DNA from: Tenacibaculum sp. 190524A05c
GTDB taxonomy: Bacteria > Bacteroidota > Bacteroidia > Flavobacteriales > Flavobacteriaceae
DNA: 64,000 nucleotides
Reading direction: 5' to 3'
Assembly: GCF_964036595.1 (NCBI RefSeq)
Contig: NZ_OZ038523.1
Location: 2,858,501-2,922,500 of the forward strand
In this document: one piece after another, positions 1-8,066 of the stretch
Numbering within the stretch: position 1 is the first letter of the stretch
Layout of the letters: each line of letters opens with the position of its first letter
Made by a program: the position numbers and the translations under genes
The notes under the pieces: generated by a model
What the model saw: only the letters and a program-made list of their open reading frames with translations
Told to the model about the DNA's origin: nothing
Databases searched by the model: none

Positions 1-2
1 AC

Positions 3-305
3 ATTAATAATTTTATACCATTTTATGGTTATGATATTTCTTCTTTAAGTGACCAATCATTCTTAAAGTCTGAGTTCCATTTTAGATATAAGTTGTTTGA
101 GAATCATCATCTTGGTGTTCTAGCAAATTATGGTAGAATTGGAAAAAATGTTCTGAATAGAGGAGAGCTTTTAAAAGAAGTAAAGTCAGGTTATGCGGTT
201 GGCTATAGTTTTGAAACACTATTAGGTCCAGTTGAGCTTAAGTATGCCTGGTCTCCAGATCATGATGATCGTTTTGTGTTGTTTAACCTAGGATTTTGGT
301 TTTAA
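3..305 (+). CDS. C-terminal end of an outer-membrane barrel protein, probably patatin-like phospholipase (partial)
   Basis: The reading frame is open from the window edge, so only about the last 100 residues are present. They are rich in alternating hydrophobic and aromatic residues, with a conserved-looking FIPFYGYDISSLSDQ stretch and the terminal strand FNLGFWF ending in Phe, as in outer-membrane barrels folded by the Bam machinery. The GYSFETLLGPVELKY pattern is like the last strands of the barrel fused to flavobacterial patatin-like phospholipases (BamA/TamA superfamily). The patatin domain itself would lie outside the window, so that part of the name is inference; another BamA-type barrel is possible. 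Confidence 0.55.
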   Translation: MNNFIPFYGYDISSLSDQSFLKSEFHFRYKLFENHHLGVLANYGRIGKNVLNRGELLKEVKSGYAVGYSFETLLGPVELKYAWSPDHDDRFVLFNLGFWF

Positions 306-307
306 AC

Positions 308-345
308 AAAAAACCCCACTTGTGTTCTACAAGCAGGGTTTAATT
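308..345. terminator. Bidirectional terminator hairpin
   Basis: An AAACCCC...CTTGT arm (from 311) pairs with ACAAG..GGGTTT (to 342) around a short loop. It lies between two convergent genes, the barrel protein (stop at 305) and RNase G (stop at 367). A-rich sequence on one side and T-rich sequence on the other allow termination from both directions. Confidence 0.7.
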
Positions 346-366
346 TCTTAATAAGAAAATGCCTCA

Positions 367-1905
367 TTACTTATTTTTCTTTCTGTAAGAAAAATGATAT
401 TGTAAATACTGATAAGCATCTCTAGGTATAATTTTAATCCATCTTTTATGACGAAGGAACCATTGAAAACGAATAGAGTTTATGTTTTTAGTTAGATATG
501 CAGCAATAAATGGATGAACATTTAAAGTAACATCTACGTAAGGAACATTGCTATTCACAATTCGGTCTAATTCAGCTTCAATTTTATCTATTAATACAAT
601 TGGAGCTTCTACTTCACCATTTTTATTAGGATTAGGTTCACGAGTTTTTATTTCGAGTTCAGGTCTAACTCTTTGACGTGTAATTTGTACTAGTCCAAAT
701 TTACTTGGAGGTAGTATCTTATGCTTAGTTCTGTCTAAAGACATGGCTTCTTTTAAGTGTTGATATAACTTTTGCCTGTTTTCGGCAGTTTTCATATCAA
801 TAAAATCAACTACTATAATACCACCCATGTCTCTTAATTGTAATTGTCTTGCAATCTCTGTTGCAGCAATTAAATTAACTTCTAACGCTGTTTCTTCTTG
901 GTTTTTGGCCTTATTAGATCGGTTACCACTGTTTACATCAATTACGTGTAAAGCTTCTGTATGTTCAATAACCAAATAAGCACCTTTACTCATAGATACG
1001 GTTCTACCAAAAGAAGTTTTGATTTGTCTTTCGATACCGTATTTCTCAAAAATTGGAACATTAGATCTGTGGAGTTTAACAATGTTTTCTTTCTCAGGAT
1101 ATATCTTTTGTAAATATTCCTTGATTTCTATTTTTAAACTCTCATCATTAGTTATAATATTAGTAAAAGAATCGTTCATTACATCTCTTAAAATAGAAGA
1201 TGCTCTATCTAACTCACTCAATACCTTCGTTGGTGTATTAGAGTTTGCAATTCGTTTGCAAAGCGTTTTCCAACGGTCTAATGAGTTTTCTAAGTCCTTA
1301 TCTAATTCAGCTACTCTTTTACCTTCAGCAACTGTTCTTAAAATAAGTCCAAAACCTTTCGGTTTAATACTTTTTGCTAATTTCTTTAAACGCTCTTTTT
1401 CTTTATTATCGGTAATTTTTTGTGACACCGATACTCTGTTTGAAAAAGGAACTAAAACTAAAAATCTACCGGCAATTGATAGCTCTGAGCTAATTCTTGG
1501 GCCTTTGGTAGATATCGGTTCTTTTACGATTTGAACTAATAAATTTTGACCTGATTTTAGTACGTCGTTAATACCTCCGTTTTTGTCGATATCTTCTTCT
1601 GAACGGAAGTTTTTTAAAGTGAACTCTTTAAATTTACCTGTGCTTACTTTCTTTATAAATTTACTTAATGATAAAACTTGCGGACCTAAATCATGGTAAT
1701 GTAAAAAACCATCTTTAGGATAACCAACGTTTACAAAAGCGGCGTTTAATCCAGTCATAACTTTTCCAATTTTTGCTAGAAAAATATCACCAACTGAAAA
1801 TTTGTTGTCGCTTGTTTCCTTGTTTAATTCAACAAGTCTACCATCTCTTAATAAGGCAAAATCAATATCAGAAGAATTTGAACGAATAATTAATTCTGTT
1901 TTCAT
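367..1905 (-). CDS. rng: Ribonuclease E/G family endoribonuclease (RNase G)
   Basis: Cytoplasmic single-strand-specific endoribonuclease for rRNA 5' maturation and mRNA decay. At 512 residues it has the length of RNase G and lacks the long scaffold tail of RNase E. An S1-like RNA-binding domain covers about residues 35-130, followed by the 5'-sensor and DNase-I-like catalytic parts. The two Mg-binding aspartate motifs are visible: VIDVNSGN near 321-328 and VVDFIDM near 365-371. The zinc-link cysteines (CPxC) of the E. coli enzymes are absent; that position reads REPNPNKNGEVEAP. It is transcribed leftward, downstream of HU and a 29-residue basic peptide. Confidence 0.93.
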   Translation of the reverse strand: MKTELIIRSNSSDIDFALLRDGRLVELNKETSDNKFSVGDIFLAKIGKVMTGLNAAFVNVGYPKDGFLHYHDLGPQVLSLSKFIKKVSTGKFKEFTLKNFRSEEDIDKNGGINDVLKSGQNLLVQIVKEPISTKGPRISSELSIAGRFLVLVPFSNRVSVSQKITDNKEKERLKKLAKSIKPKGFGLILRTVAEGKRVAELDKDLENSLDRWKTLCKRIANSNTPTKVLSELDRASSILRDVMNDSFTNIITNDESLKIEIKEYLQKIYPEKENIVKLHRSNVPIFEKYGIERQIKTSFGRTVSMSKGAYLVIEHTEALHVIDVNSGNRSNKAKNQEETALEVNLIAATEIARQLQLRDMGGIIVVDFIDMKTAENRQKLYQHLKEAMSLDRTKHKILPPSKFGLVQITRQRVRPELEIKTREPNPNKNGEVEAPIVLIDKIEAELDRIVNSNVPYVDVTLNVHPFIAAYLTKNINSIRFQWFLRHKRWIKIIPRDAYQYLQYHFSYRKKNK

Positions 1906-1962
1906 CTGAATAAATTTTGTGTTTACACTATTGAGTATAAACTGATTAAGATTTTGTAAGCA

Positions 1963-1998
1963 GGTATTTTAAAATACCAATGAGGTTGAATAACCTCA
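1963..1998. repeat. Perfect 16-bp palindrome followed by a 7-bp hairpin upstream of rng
   Basis: GGTATTTTAAAATACC (1963-1978) is a perfect dyad. Two bases on, TGAGGTT-GAAT-AACCTCA (1981-1998) forms a tight hairpin. Both lie in the gap between the 29-residue peptide gene and rng, in what would be the rng 5' leader or the terminator of the HU/peptide unit. No T-run follows directly, so a simple terminator is not certain. Confidence 0.5.
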
Positions 1999-2053
1999 AT
2001 TTCAAAGAACTTTGTGTGTTTCTTAAGCAAGAGAAAAGTAAGTAGTTAACTAC

Positions 2054-2143
2054 TTACTTTTTCTTGTGACGATTAGCTCTTGCTCTTTTCTTTCTTTTGT
2101 GTGTAGAGATCTTAGCTCTCTTTCTTTTTTTACCACTTGGCAT
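2054..2143 (-). CDS. 29-residue, extremely basic peptide, probably ribosome-associated
   Basis: A very short gene: ATG at 2143, stop TAA at 2054-2056. The product starts MPSGKKRKRAK and ends ARANRHKKK; more than half of its residues are Lys, Arg or His, with no acidic residue. It lies 51 bases downstream of HU in the same direction. I recall near-identical peptides beside HU and rng in other Bacteroidetes. The composition is that of a small ribosomal protein (bTHX-like; the extra Flavobacterium protein bL38 is another candidate, which I cannot verify) or a nucleoid peptide. The frame is well supported by its context; the function is inference. Confidence 0.75.
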   Translation of the reverse strand: MPSGKKRKRAKISTHKRKKRARANRHKKK

Positions 2144-2194
2144 AGTTAATAATGTTTTATAGACTCTTTGTTAAAAAGAGTGAGTTAATATTGT

Positions 2195-2485
2195 TTACTT
2201 AACAGCAACCTTAGCTTTTACTCCTTCAGTAAATGTTTTAGCTGGTTTAAAAGCTGGAATGTTGTGAGCAGGAATTTTGATAGTTGTATTTTTAGAAATA
2301 TTTCTACCAGTTTTCTCAGCTCTTGTTTTAATGATGAAGCTTCCGAAACCTCTTAAATATACATTATCTCCACTTTCTAATGAATCTTTAACTTCAGTCA
2401 TAAATGCCTCTACAGTTGCTAAAACGTCAGCTTTCTCGATTCCTGTTTTGTCTGAAATTTTCGATACGATATCTGCTTTTGTCAT
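2195..2485 (-). CDS. hup: HU family DNA-binding protein
   Basis: Histone-like nucleoid protein of 96 residues, the usual HU/IHF size plus a short tail. It starts MTKADIVSKISDKTGIEKAD, the first HU helices. The GFGSFIIKTRAEKTGRN segment leads into the DNA-binding beta arm, followed by IPAHNIPAFKPAKTF. It acts as a dimer that bends and compacts DNA. It heads a leftward group with the 29-residue basic peptide and rng. A TATATTTG box (2528-2535, minus strand) lies about 43 bases upstream of the ATG. Confidence 0.95.
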   Translation of the reverse strand: MTKADIVSKISDKTGIEKADVLATVEAFMTEVKDSLESGDNVYLRGFGSFIIKTRAEKTGRNISKNTTIKIPAHNIPAFKPAKTFTEGVKAKVAVK

Positions 2486-2527
2486 TATATATATATTTTA
2501 TGTATGAATTTTGTTTTTACGAGCGTG

Positions 2528-2535
2528 CAAATATA
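2528..2535 (-). promoter_or_regulatory. -7 promoter element of hup
   Basis: TATATTTG on the minus strand, an exact match to the Bacteroidetes TAnnTTTG element, followed by GCACGC. No convincing TTG at the expected distance is seen. Confidence 0.55.
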
Positions 2536-2619
2536 TGATAATTAATCAATTCGTAAAATAATTGTTCTTAAAAAAAGTATAAATTAATTGGTGTATTTTC
2601 GAAAACCTAAATTTAAGAA

Positions 2620-3681
2620 ATGTTTTTTTATAAAACTCTGATAAACTGGTATTTAAAAAAGAATAGAGATTTACCCTGGAGAAAAACAAAAAGCCCATAC
2701 GAAATTTGGTTGAGTGAAATTATGTTGCAACAAACTCGAGTTGCGCAAGGATTGCCCTATTTTTTGAAATTTACTGAAGCTTTTCCAACTGTTTTTGACT
2801 TGGCAAACGCCGAAGAAAGTGAGGTTTTAAAGCTATGGCAGGGATTGGGATATTATTCAAGAGCGCGTAATTTACATTTTACTGCAAAGCATGTGGCAAA
2901 CGAACGTAATGGAGTTTTCCCAAACTCGTATAAAGGATTACTAAAATTGAAAGGAGTTGGCGATTATACAGCTTCTGCAATAGCATCAATATGTTTTGAT
3001 GAACCAGCGGCGGTAGTAGATGGAAATGTATATAGAGTGTTGTCTCGTTTTTACGGTATCGATACACCAATTAATTCTACGGAAGGAATCAAACAGTTTA
3101 AGGAATTAGCTCAAACTATAATTCAAGAAGAAGAACCTGGAAGATATAACCAAGCCATTATGGATTTTGGTGCATTACATTGTAAACCCAAAAATCCACT
3201 TTGTAATGAATGTCCATTAGCTTCTAGTTGTGTTGCTCTCGAGCAAGAGAAAGTTTCAGAATTACCAGTAAAGATTAAAAAGATTAAAGTAAAGAAGCGA
3301 TACTTTAATTATGTAGTTGTAATTACCGAAGATGAAACGACATTGTTTACAGAAAGAAAGGGAAAAGGAATATGGCAAGGATTGTATCAATTTCCTTTAA
3401 TTGAAACAACTAGAAGTATATCAGCAAATGAATTAGTAAAACAAGAGGAATTCGTTTCGTTAATTCCAAATGATGCTGCTATCTCTCTATTTAATAAAGA
3501 TGAAATTATTCATAAACTTTCGCATCAACATTTGGTGACAAAATTCTGGATTGTTCATGTGAGTCAAATAAAAGGAGATGCAATTAAATGGAGTGAAATT
3601 GAACAATTTCCTACCTCGGTTTTGATCAGTAACTTTTTAAAAGATTATACAAATACGAATTCACAAAATTTGTATATTTGA
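2620..3681 (+). CDS. mutY: A/G-specific adenine glycosylase
   Basis: Base-excision repair enzyme that removes A opposite 8-oxoguanine. The 353-residue length is normal. Visible features: catalytic Glu33 in SEIMLQQTRV, the helix-hairpin-helix LKGVGDYTASAI (about 109-120), catalytic Asp134 in VVDGNVYR, and a complete [4Fe-4S] cluster set Cys188, Cys195, Cys198, Cys204 (C-x6-C-x2-C-x5-C). A C-terminal NUDIX-like domain from about 225 recognises 8-oxoG. It is the first gene of mutY-ssb-gldE-gldD, an arrangement known in Flavobacterium. Confidence 0.96.
   Translation: MFFYKTLINWYLKKNRDLPWRKTKSPYEIWLSEIMLQQTRVAQGLPYFLKFTEAFPTVFDLANAEESEVLKLWQGLGYYSRARNLHFTAKHVANERNGVFPNSYKGLLKLKGVGDYTASAIASICFDEPAAVVDGNVYRVLSRFYGIDTPINSTEGIKQFKELAQTIIQEEEPGRYNQAIMDFGALHCKPKNPLCNECPLASSCVALEQEKVSELPVKIKKIKVKKRYFNYVVVITEDETTLFTERKGKGIWQGLYQFPLIETTRSISANELVKQEEFVSLIPNDAAISLFNKDEIIHKLSHQHLVTKFWIVHVSQIKGDAIKWSEIEQFPTSVLISNFLKDYTNTNSQNLYI
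3673..3680 (+). promoter_or_regulatory. -7 element upstream of ssb
   Basis: TATATTTG overlaps the end of mutY, 22 bases before the ssb ATG. It would let ssb-gldE-gldD be transcribed apart from mutY. No TTG is found at the usual spacing, so support comes from the -7 box alone. Confidence 0.45.
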
Positions 3682-3701
3682 AATTACACAATAGTTAAAT
3701 A

Positions 3702-4133
3702 ATGTCAGGAACAATCAATAAAGTTATTTTAATAGGTCATTTAGGAGACGAAATTAAGATGCATTATTTTGAAGGAGGAAATTCAATTGGAAGGTTTCCT
3801 TTAGCAACAAATGAATCATATACGAATCGTCAAACTGGTGAACGAGTAACAAATACAGACTGGCATAATATTGTGGTTCGAAACAAACTTGCAGAAATTT
3901 GCGAGAAATATTTGAGTAAAGGGGATAGAGTATATCTTGAAGGAAAAATAAAGAACCGTCAATATGAAGTTGAAGGTCAAAAAAGATATACCACTGAAAT
4001 TCATGTTCAGGAAATGACTTTTTTATCAACTAAAAAAGAGTTGAATCCTCCTGCTGGCATGAATCCAACGCAACCGATTCAAAGTACAAACCCTCCTGTT
4101 TCTAAAGAAGAGGATGATGATCTACCATTTTAG
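3702..4133 (+). CDS. ssb: Single-stranded DNA-binding protein
   Basis: Binds and protects single-stranded DNA in replication and repair. It has 143 residues: an N-terminal OB fold (about 1-108, MSGTINKVILIGHLGDE...) and a short Pro-rich linker ending in the acidic tip EEDDDLPF, which is the docking peptide for partner proteins. It lies 20 bases after mutY and 19 bases before gldE. This is the housekeeping Ssb by length and completeness. Confidence 0.96.
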   Translation: MSGTINKVILIGHLGDEIKMHYFEGGNSIGRFPLATNESYTNRQTGERVTNTDWHNIVVRNKLAEICEKYLSKGDRVYLEGKIKNRQYEVEGQKRYTTEIHVQEMTFLSTKKELNPPAGMNPTQPIQSTNPPVSKEEDDDLPF

Positions 4134-4152
4134 TTTAATTAAAATTTAAAAT

Positions 4153-5481
4153 TTGGACCCGGAACCCTATTTTTTATTCCTTACTAACTCTACATTAATA
4201 ACTACATCGAGTTTAATTGCTTTGCTTGTATTACTAATTTGTTCTGCTTTAGTTTCAGGTACAGAAGTTGCTTTTTTCTCTTTATCTCAAACCGAATTAG
4301 ACGAGTTACATGAAGAAACAAAAGGGAAAAGTATTGTAGTTAAATTATTAGAAAAACCTAAGAAGTTACTAGGAACCATTTTAGTAACGAATAACTTTAT
4401 AAATATCTTAATTGTACTAATATTCGCTTCACTTGAAGAGTTCATGTTCGGTGGTCTTAACTTCTCTCTTGATTTTGGAGTTTTTACCATACCAGCTTCC
4501 GTTGTTAAGGTGTTTATTCAGGTAGGATTAGTTACATTTTTAATATTACTATTCGGAGAAGTTTTACCGAAAGTATATGCAAGTAGAAAGTCGTTACAGT
4601 TTGCCAATTTTATGGCGAAACCGATATATGTTCTAAATGCAATTTTAACTCCGTTAAGCAGACCTTTGATTGGAATAACAAATAGTATTGAAAGAAGGTT
4701 AGGAAATAAAAACAATAATCTTTCTGTTGAAAAACTATCTCAAGCATTAGAATTGACTTCCGAAGACTCTACAACAAAAGACGAACAAAAAATACTAGAA
4801 GGAATTGTAACATTTGGGAATACCGAAACGGTTCAAATTATGAAACCTAGGACTGATGTCTGCGCTATTGCTGATGATAATTCTTATGAAGAGGTTTTAA
4901 AAATAATACTTGACAATGGGTATTCAAGAAATCCAGTATATCATGAGAATATAGATAATATTGTAGGTATACTTTATGCAAAAGATTTATTAGCTCATCT
5001 CAATAAAAAAACATTTAACTGGCAAAGCTTGTTGAGAGAACCATTTTTTGTTCCAGAAAACAAGAAGTTAGATGATTTGCTAAAAGAGTTTCAGGATAAA
5101 AAGAATCACCTAGCAATTGTTGTTGATGAATATGGAGGTACAAGCGGAATTGTAACTCTTGAAGATGTAATTGAAGAAATTGTAGGAGATATTAACGATG
5201 AGTTTGATAATGATGATTTATCATACTCTAAAATAGATGAGAACAATTTCGTTTTTGAAGGTAAGGTTACGGTTAGAGATTTATGTCGTGTATTAGATGA
5301 AGATGAAGCTATTTTCGAAGATGAAAAGGGAGAAAGTGAAACGTTGGCTGGATTTATTTTAGAGGTTTCAGGTAAGTTTCCTCGAAGAGGTGAGAAAATA
5401 AACTTTGAAAATTACGTTTTTACTATAGAGGCTCTTGATCGAAAAAGAATTAAACAAGTAAAAGTTACAAGAAATGTATAA
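4153..5481 (+). CDS. gldE: Gliding motility protein GldE (CNNM/CBS membrane protein)
   Basis: Inner-membrane protein of 442 residues. A CNNM (DUF21) domain with about four membrane segments spans about 15-190. A CBS pair (about 225-345, with DEYGGTSGIVTLEDVIEEIVG) and a C-terminal CorC/HlyC-type domain follow. Family relatives are divalent-cation transporters (CorB/CorC); in Flavobacterium, GldE works with GldD in gliding and the type IX secretion machinery. The start is TTG at 4153 (product begins LDPEP in the DNA), which agrees with the family N terminus; no ATG lies nearby. Its last bases overlap gldD by 8. Confidence 0.92.
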   Translation: MDPEPYFLFLTNSTLITTSSLIALLVLLICSALVSGTEVAFFSLSQTELDELHEETKGKSIVVKLLEKPKKLLGTILVTNNFINILIVLIFASLEEFMFGGLNFSLDFGVFTIPASVVKVFIQVGLVTFLILLFGEVLPKVYASRKSLQFANFMAKPIYVLNAILTPLSRPLIGITNSIERRLGNKNNNLSVEKLSQALELTSEDSTTKDEQKILEGIVTFGNTETVQIMKPRTDVCAIADDNSYEEVLKIILDNGYSRNPVYHENIDNIVGILYAKDLLAHLNKKTFNWQSLLREPFFVPENKKLDDLLKEFQDKKNHLAIVVDEYGGTSGIVTLEDVIEEIVGDINDEFDNDDLSYSKIDENNFVFEGKVTVRDLCRVLDEDEAIFEDEKGESETLAGFILEVSGKFPRRGEKINFENYVFTIEALDRKRIKQVKVTRNV

Positions 5482-6025
5482 ATATGTTTTGCTATTGTTA
5501 ATAGTAATTGTTGTTGGATGTAATGGAGATGTGGTTCCAAAACCTAAAGCATATTTGAGTTTACAATATCCTGAAAAATCTTATGAAAAAACTACTGTAG
5601 AAAGACCTTATGTTTTTGATATTCCAAGTTCTGGTATCGTTCAAAAATTACCAAAAAACTGGTTGAAAATTAAATATCCCAAACTAAAGGCTTCGGTTGA
5701 TATTACATACAGGCCAGTAAAAGAAAACTTAAAAGAGTTGCTTATGGAAGCTGATAAATTAGTTTTTGAGCATACTATTAAGGCTGATAATATTTCTTCC
5801 AGAGATTACTCGAATGATGAGAAAAAGGTATACGGGAAGCTTTATGATATTTCTGGAAATGCAGCTTCTCAAGTTCAGTTTCATGTTACAGATAGTGCGA
5901 AACACTTTTTAAAAGCTTCTTTATTCTTTTATTCAAAACCAAATTACGATAGCGTTTTACCCGCTGTTGATTATATCAAACAAGATATGATTCGTATGAT
6001 GGAATCTTTGGAGTGGAGAGAATAG
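5474..6025 (+). CDS. gldD: Gliding motility lipoprotein GldD
   Basis: A 183-residue lipoprotein with signal peptide MYKYVLLLLIVIVVGC, in which Cys16 is the lipidation site. The mature part has the GldD features VPKPKAYLSLQYPEKSY and a conserved C terminus DMIRMMESLEW. GldD is required for gliding and for assembly of the type IX secretion system in Flavobacterium; its biochemical role is unknown. It overlaps gldE by 8 bases, so the two are translationally coupled. Confidence 0.93.
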   Translation: MYKYVLLLLIVIVVGCNGDVVPKPKAYLSLQYPEKSYEKTTVERPYVFDIPSSGIVQKLPKNWLKIKYPKLKASVDITYRPVKENLKELLMEADKLVFEHTIKADNISSRDYSNDEKKVYGKLYDISGNAASQVQFHVTDSAKHFLKASLFFYSKPNYDSVLPAVDYIKQDMIRMMESLEWRE

Positions 6026-6151
6026 AGCTAGAATCTAAAGAGGAAAGACAAAAAAATATTTTATAGAAAAACCATTACGTTGTTATATGTTATTTCTGAG
6101 ACTTGTGCTGAATTTATTTTTAGTAAGTCGGGAATCTTATTTTTAAGTTAA

Positions 6152-6964
6152 ATGTTTAACGGTTTTGCTATGATATTCATTAAAATACTAACTCACTTTT
6201 TTTTAACGGTTTTTCTAACTGTATTAACTCAGGTCGGGGGTTTAATTTATTTGATTTCGATACTAAGTTTTCGTAGAAAAACTCGCAGAACCAGACTTGT
6301 TTATTTTACTTTAATTTATCTTTTTACAGCCTATCTTATTATACCATTTATAGCTCCATTTTTTGGTAGAGAAAAAATAAAAAACACGAATTATTTACAA
6401 CCGAGATCCTTTTTTTATACGCTTACAAATCGGAATTACGTTACTCCAGAGTTACACAAGATTTTAACATCAGTTTCTGAACGTTTCGAAAAACACCATA
6501 ATGGCATACAGGTCGTTTACTTGGATGCTAATTTTCCTTTTTTCAACAAATTTCCATTGTTGCCACATTTAAGTCATAATGATGGAAAAAAGATTGACTT
6601 AACTCTAATGTATAAAGATGAGAAAGGGAAATTAACCAATAAAAAACCGTCCATTATTGGTTACGGTGTTTATGAAAAACCAACCAGAAAAGAATACAAT
6701 CAAATTGATGTTTGTAAACGAAAAGGTAATTGGCAATACGACTTTCCAAAATATTTAACATTTGGAAGAATTAATAGAGATATTAAATTTTCAAATCAAG
6801 CGAATAAAGAACTGATTAATTTATTCTTACAATACAATCAAATGGGAAAAATATTTATTGAGCCACATTTGAAAAGTAGATTAAGACTTAATCATTCTAA
6901 GATTAGATTTCATGGATGTCAAGCCGTAAGGCATGATGATCACATTCATCTTCAATTACGCTAA
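6152..6964 (+). CDS. Membrane-anchored LAS-type metallopeptidase (MepA-like)
   Basis: 270 residues. Two N-terminal membrane segments (about 10-38 and 48-70) precede a periplasmic domain. Zinc-site motifs of the LAS peptidases are visible: His142-x6-Asp149 in SHNDGKKID, and His264-x-His266 at the very C terminus in HDDHIHLQ. LAS enzymes (MepA, VanX, M15 peptidases) cut peptidoglycan cross-links or stem peptides, so a cell-wall hydrolase is likely. The substrate cannot be read from sequence. The membrane anchor is unlike secreted E. coli MepA. Its 3' end overlaps the convergent ctaA by 9 bases. Confidence 0.7.
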   Translation: MFNGFAMIFIKILTHFFLTVFLTVLTQVGGLIYLISILSFRRKTRRTRLVYFTLIYLFTAYLIIPFIAPFFGREKIKNTNYLQPRSFFYTLTNRNYVTPELHKILTSVSERFEKHHNGIQVVYLDANFPFFNKFPLLPHLSHNDGKKIDLTLMYKDEKGKLTNKKPSIIGYGVYEKPTRKEYNQIDVCKRKGNWQYDFPKYLTFGRINRDIKFSNQANKELINLFLQYNQMGKIFIEPHLKSRLRLNHSKIRFHGCQAVRHDDHIHLQLR

Positions 6965-7981
6965 GCGTTTTACTTTTCTACTTTGCAGCCATAAGTAAAA
7001 CTGTAATCCGAAAAGAATTGCTCCTGCCAATAAATGTATTGCCTGCGTTCCCAATGGGAATTCAGCATAGTACATTAAAATTCCTGTAATAGTCTCTAGA
7101 AAAATTAAGAAAACAATCCAGTTCACCAATTTGTATCCCAAATTTTTAACTTGATTCAAATAAAACATTCCAAAATTCACAAGAACTATGGCAATGGTGA
7201 AAGACCTATGGAAATAGAACTTAAAACTAGGATTCATTAAACTATACTGTTTATTGTCAAAACCAAATTGCTTTACTTGCTCATCAATAAATTGTCGTAC
7301 CTGAGTTCCCATTGCAATTTGAATCAATGAGAATATTACAGAGAATATTAATAACCTATTGAATAAAGTATCAAATTTATAGGTGTTGTCTTTTTCTGTT
7401 ACAATAAATCGTAGGTATAAAAGCAGTGCAACAATAACTAATCCAATTACCATATGAATAGTAATAATTGTTGGTTTTAAGTTGGTATCAACAACCGTTT
7501 TTCCCAACCAAGCTTCGAAGAGCATTAAAAAGAATGCCGCAAAAGAAATTATAGTAATTGTTTTGTTTTCCTTTCGAAATTGAAGAGCTCCGTATAATAA
7601 AAAGAGAAATACAAATCCAGCTACAACGGAAACGAGTCTGTTGATATATTCAGTCCAAGTATGATATTTGTTAAACTTGGCATAATCGTGTTTTGTATAT
7701 TTAGACCAGTTATTTGGATTAAATTCAGAAGCAGTAGTTAAATCACTTTCAGCAACAAATAACACTTCATCTTTTACAATAATCATCCCTTTTTTAAACT
7801 CCTTATTTGCTTGCCAGGTAATTTGATCTTCTGAAGTTGGAGGAATATAATACCCAAAACATTTCGGCCAATCAGGACAACCCATTCCAGATCCTGTCAT
7901 ACGAACAACAGCACCAGCTAAAAAAATTAAGTAAACGGAGATTAGGGTAATTTTTACAATTCGAGGAAAGTGTTTTTTCAT
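6956..7981 (-). CDS. ctaA: Heme A synthase, COX15/CtaA family
   Basis: Inner-membrane enzyme that converts heme O to heme A for aa3-type cytochrome oxidase. It has 341 residues from the chosen start, with about eight membrane helices. Family signatures are GAVVRMTGSGMGCPDWPKCFG near the N terminus and the heme-ligand histidines in YHTWTEYINRL, HMVIGL, HRSFTI and HLLAGA. ATG at 7981 (MKKHFPRIVKI) is preferred over ATG at 7999 because it directly precedes the first membrane helix. The Flavobacteriia form has an insert of about 40 residues after the first helix. Confidence 0.9.
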   Translation of the reverse strand: MKKHFPRIVKITLISVYLIFLAGAVVRMTGSGMGCPDWPKCFGYYIPPTSEDQITWQANKEFKKGMIIVKDEVLFVAESDLTTASEFNPNNWSKYTKHDYAKFNKYHTWTEYINRLVSVVAGFVFLFLLYGALQFRKENKTITIISFAAFFLMLFEAWLGKTVVDTNLKPTIITIHMVIGLVIVALLLYLRFIVTEKDNTYKFDTLFNRLLIFSVIFSLIQIAMGTQVRQFIDEQVKQFGFDNKQYSLMNPSFKFYFHRSFTIAIVLVNFGMFYLNQVKNLGYKLVNWIVFLIFLETITGILMYYAEFPLGTQAIHLLAGAILFGLQFYLWLQSRKVKRLA

Positions 7982-8019
7982 CAAAAAATGTTTTTGCAAA
8001 GATAAGGTAAATGCATAAA

Positions 8020-8048
8020 AAAAGCGCTCTAGATTGTAGAGCGCTTTT
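8020..8048 (-). terminator. Terminator of the metal-binding lipoprotein gene
   Basis: AAAAGCGCTCT (8020-8030) pairs perfectly with AGAGCGCTTTT (8038-8048) around a 7-base loop. On the minus strand the 3' arm runs into a T-tract, so it ends the leftward gene that stops at 8067 and insulates ctaA. Confidence 0.85.
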
Positions 8049-8066
8049 CTTTAAAATGAATTTAAA

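Noticed and set aside
1019-1534. 171-codon frame on the plus strand
   Set aside because: It is wholly antisense to the catalytic part of rng, has no promoter element and gives a low-complexity Ser/Leu product with no family features.
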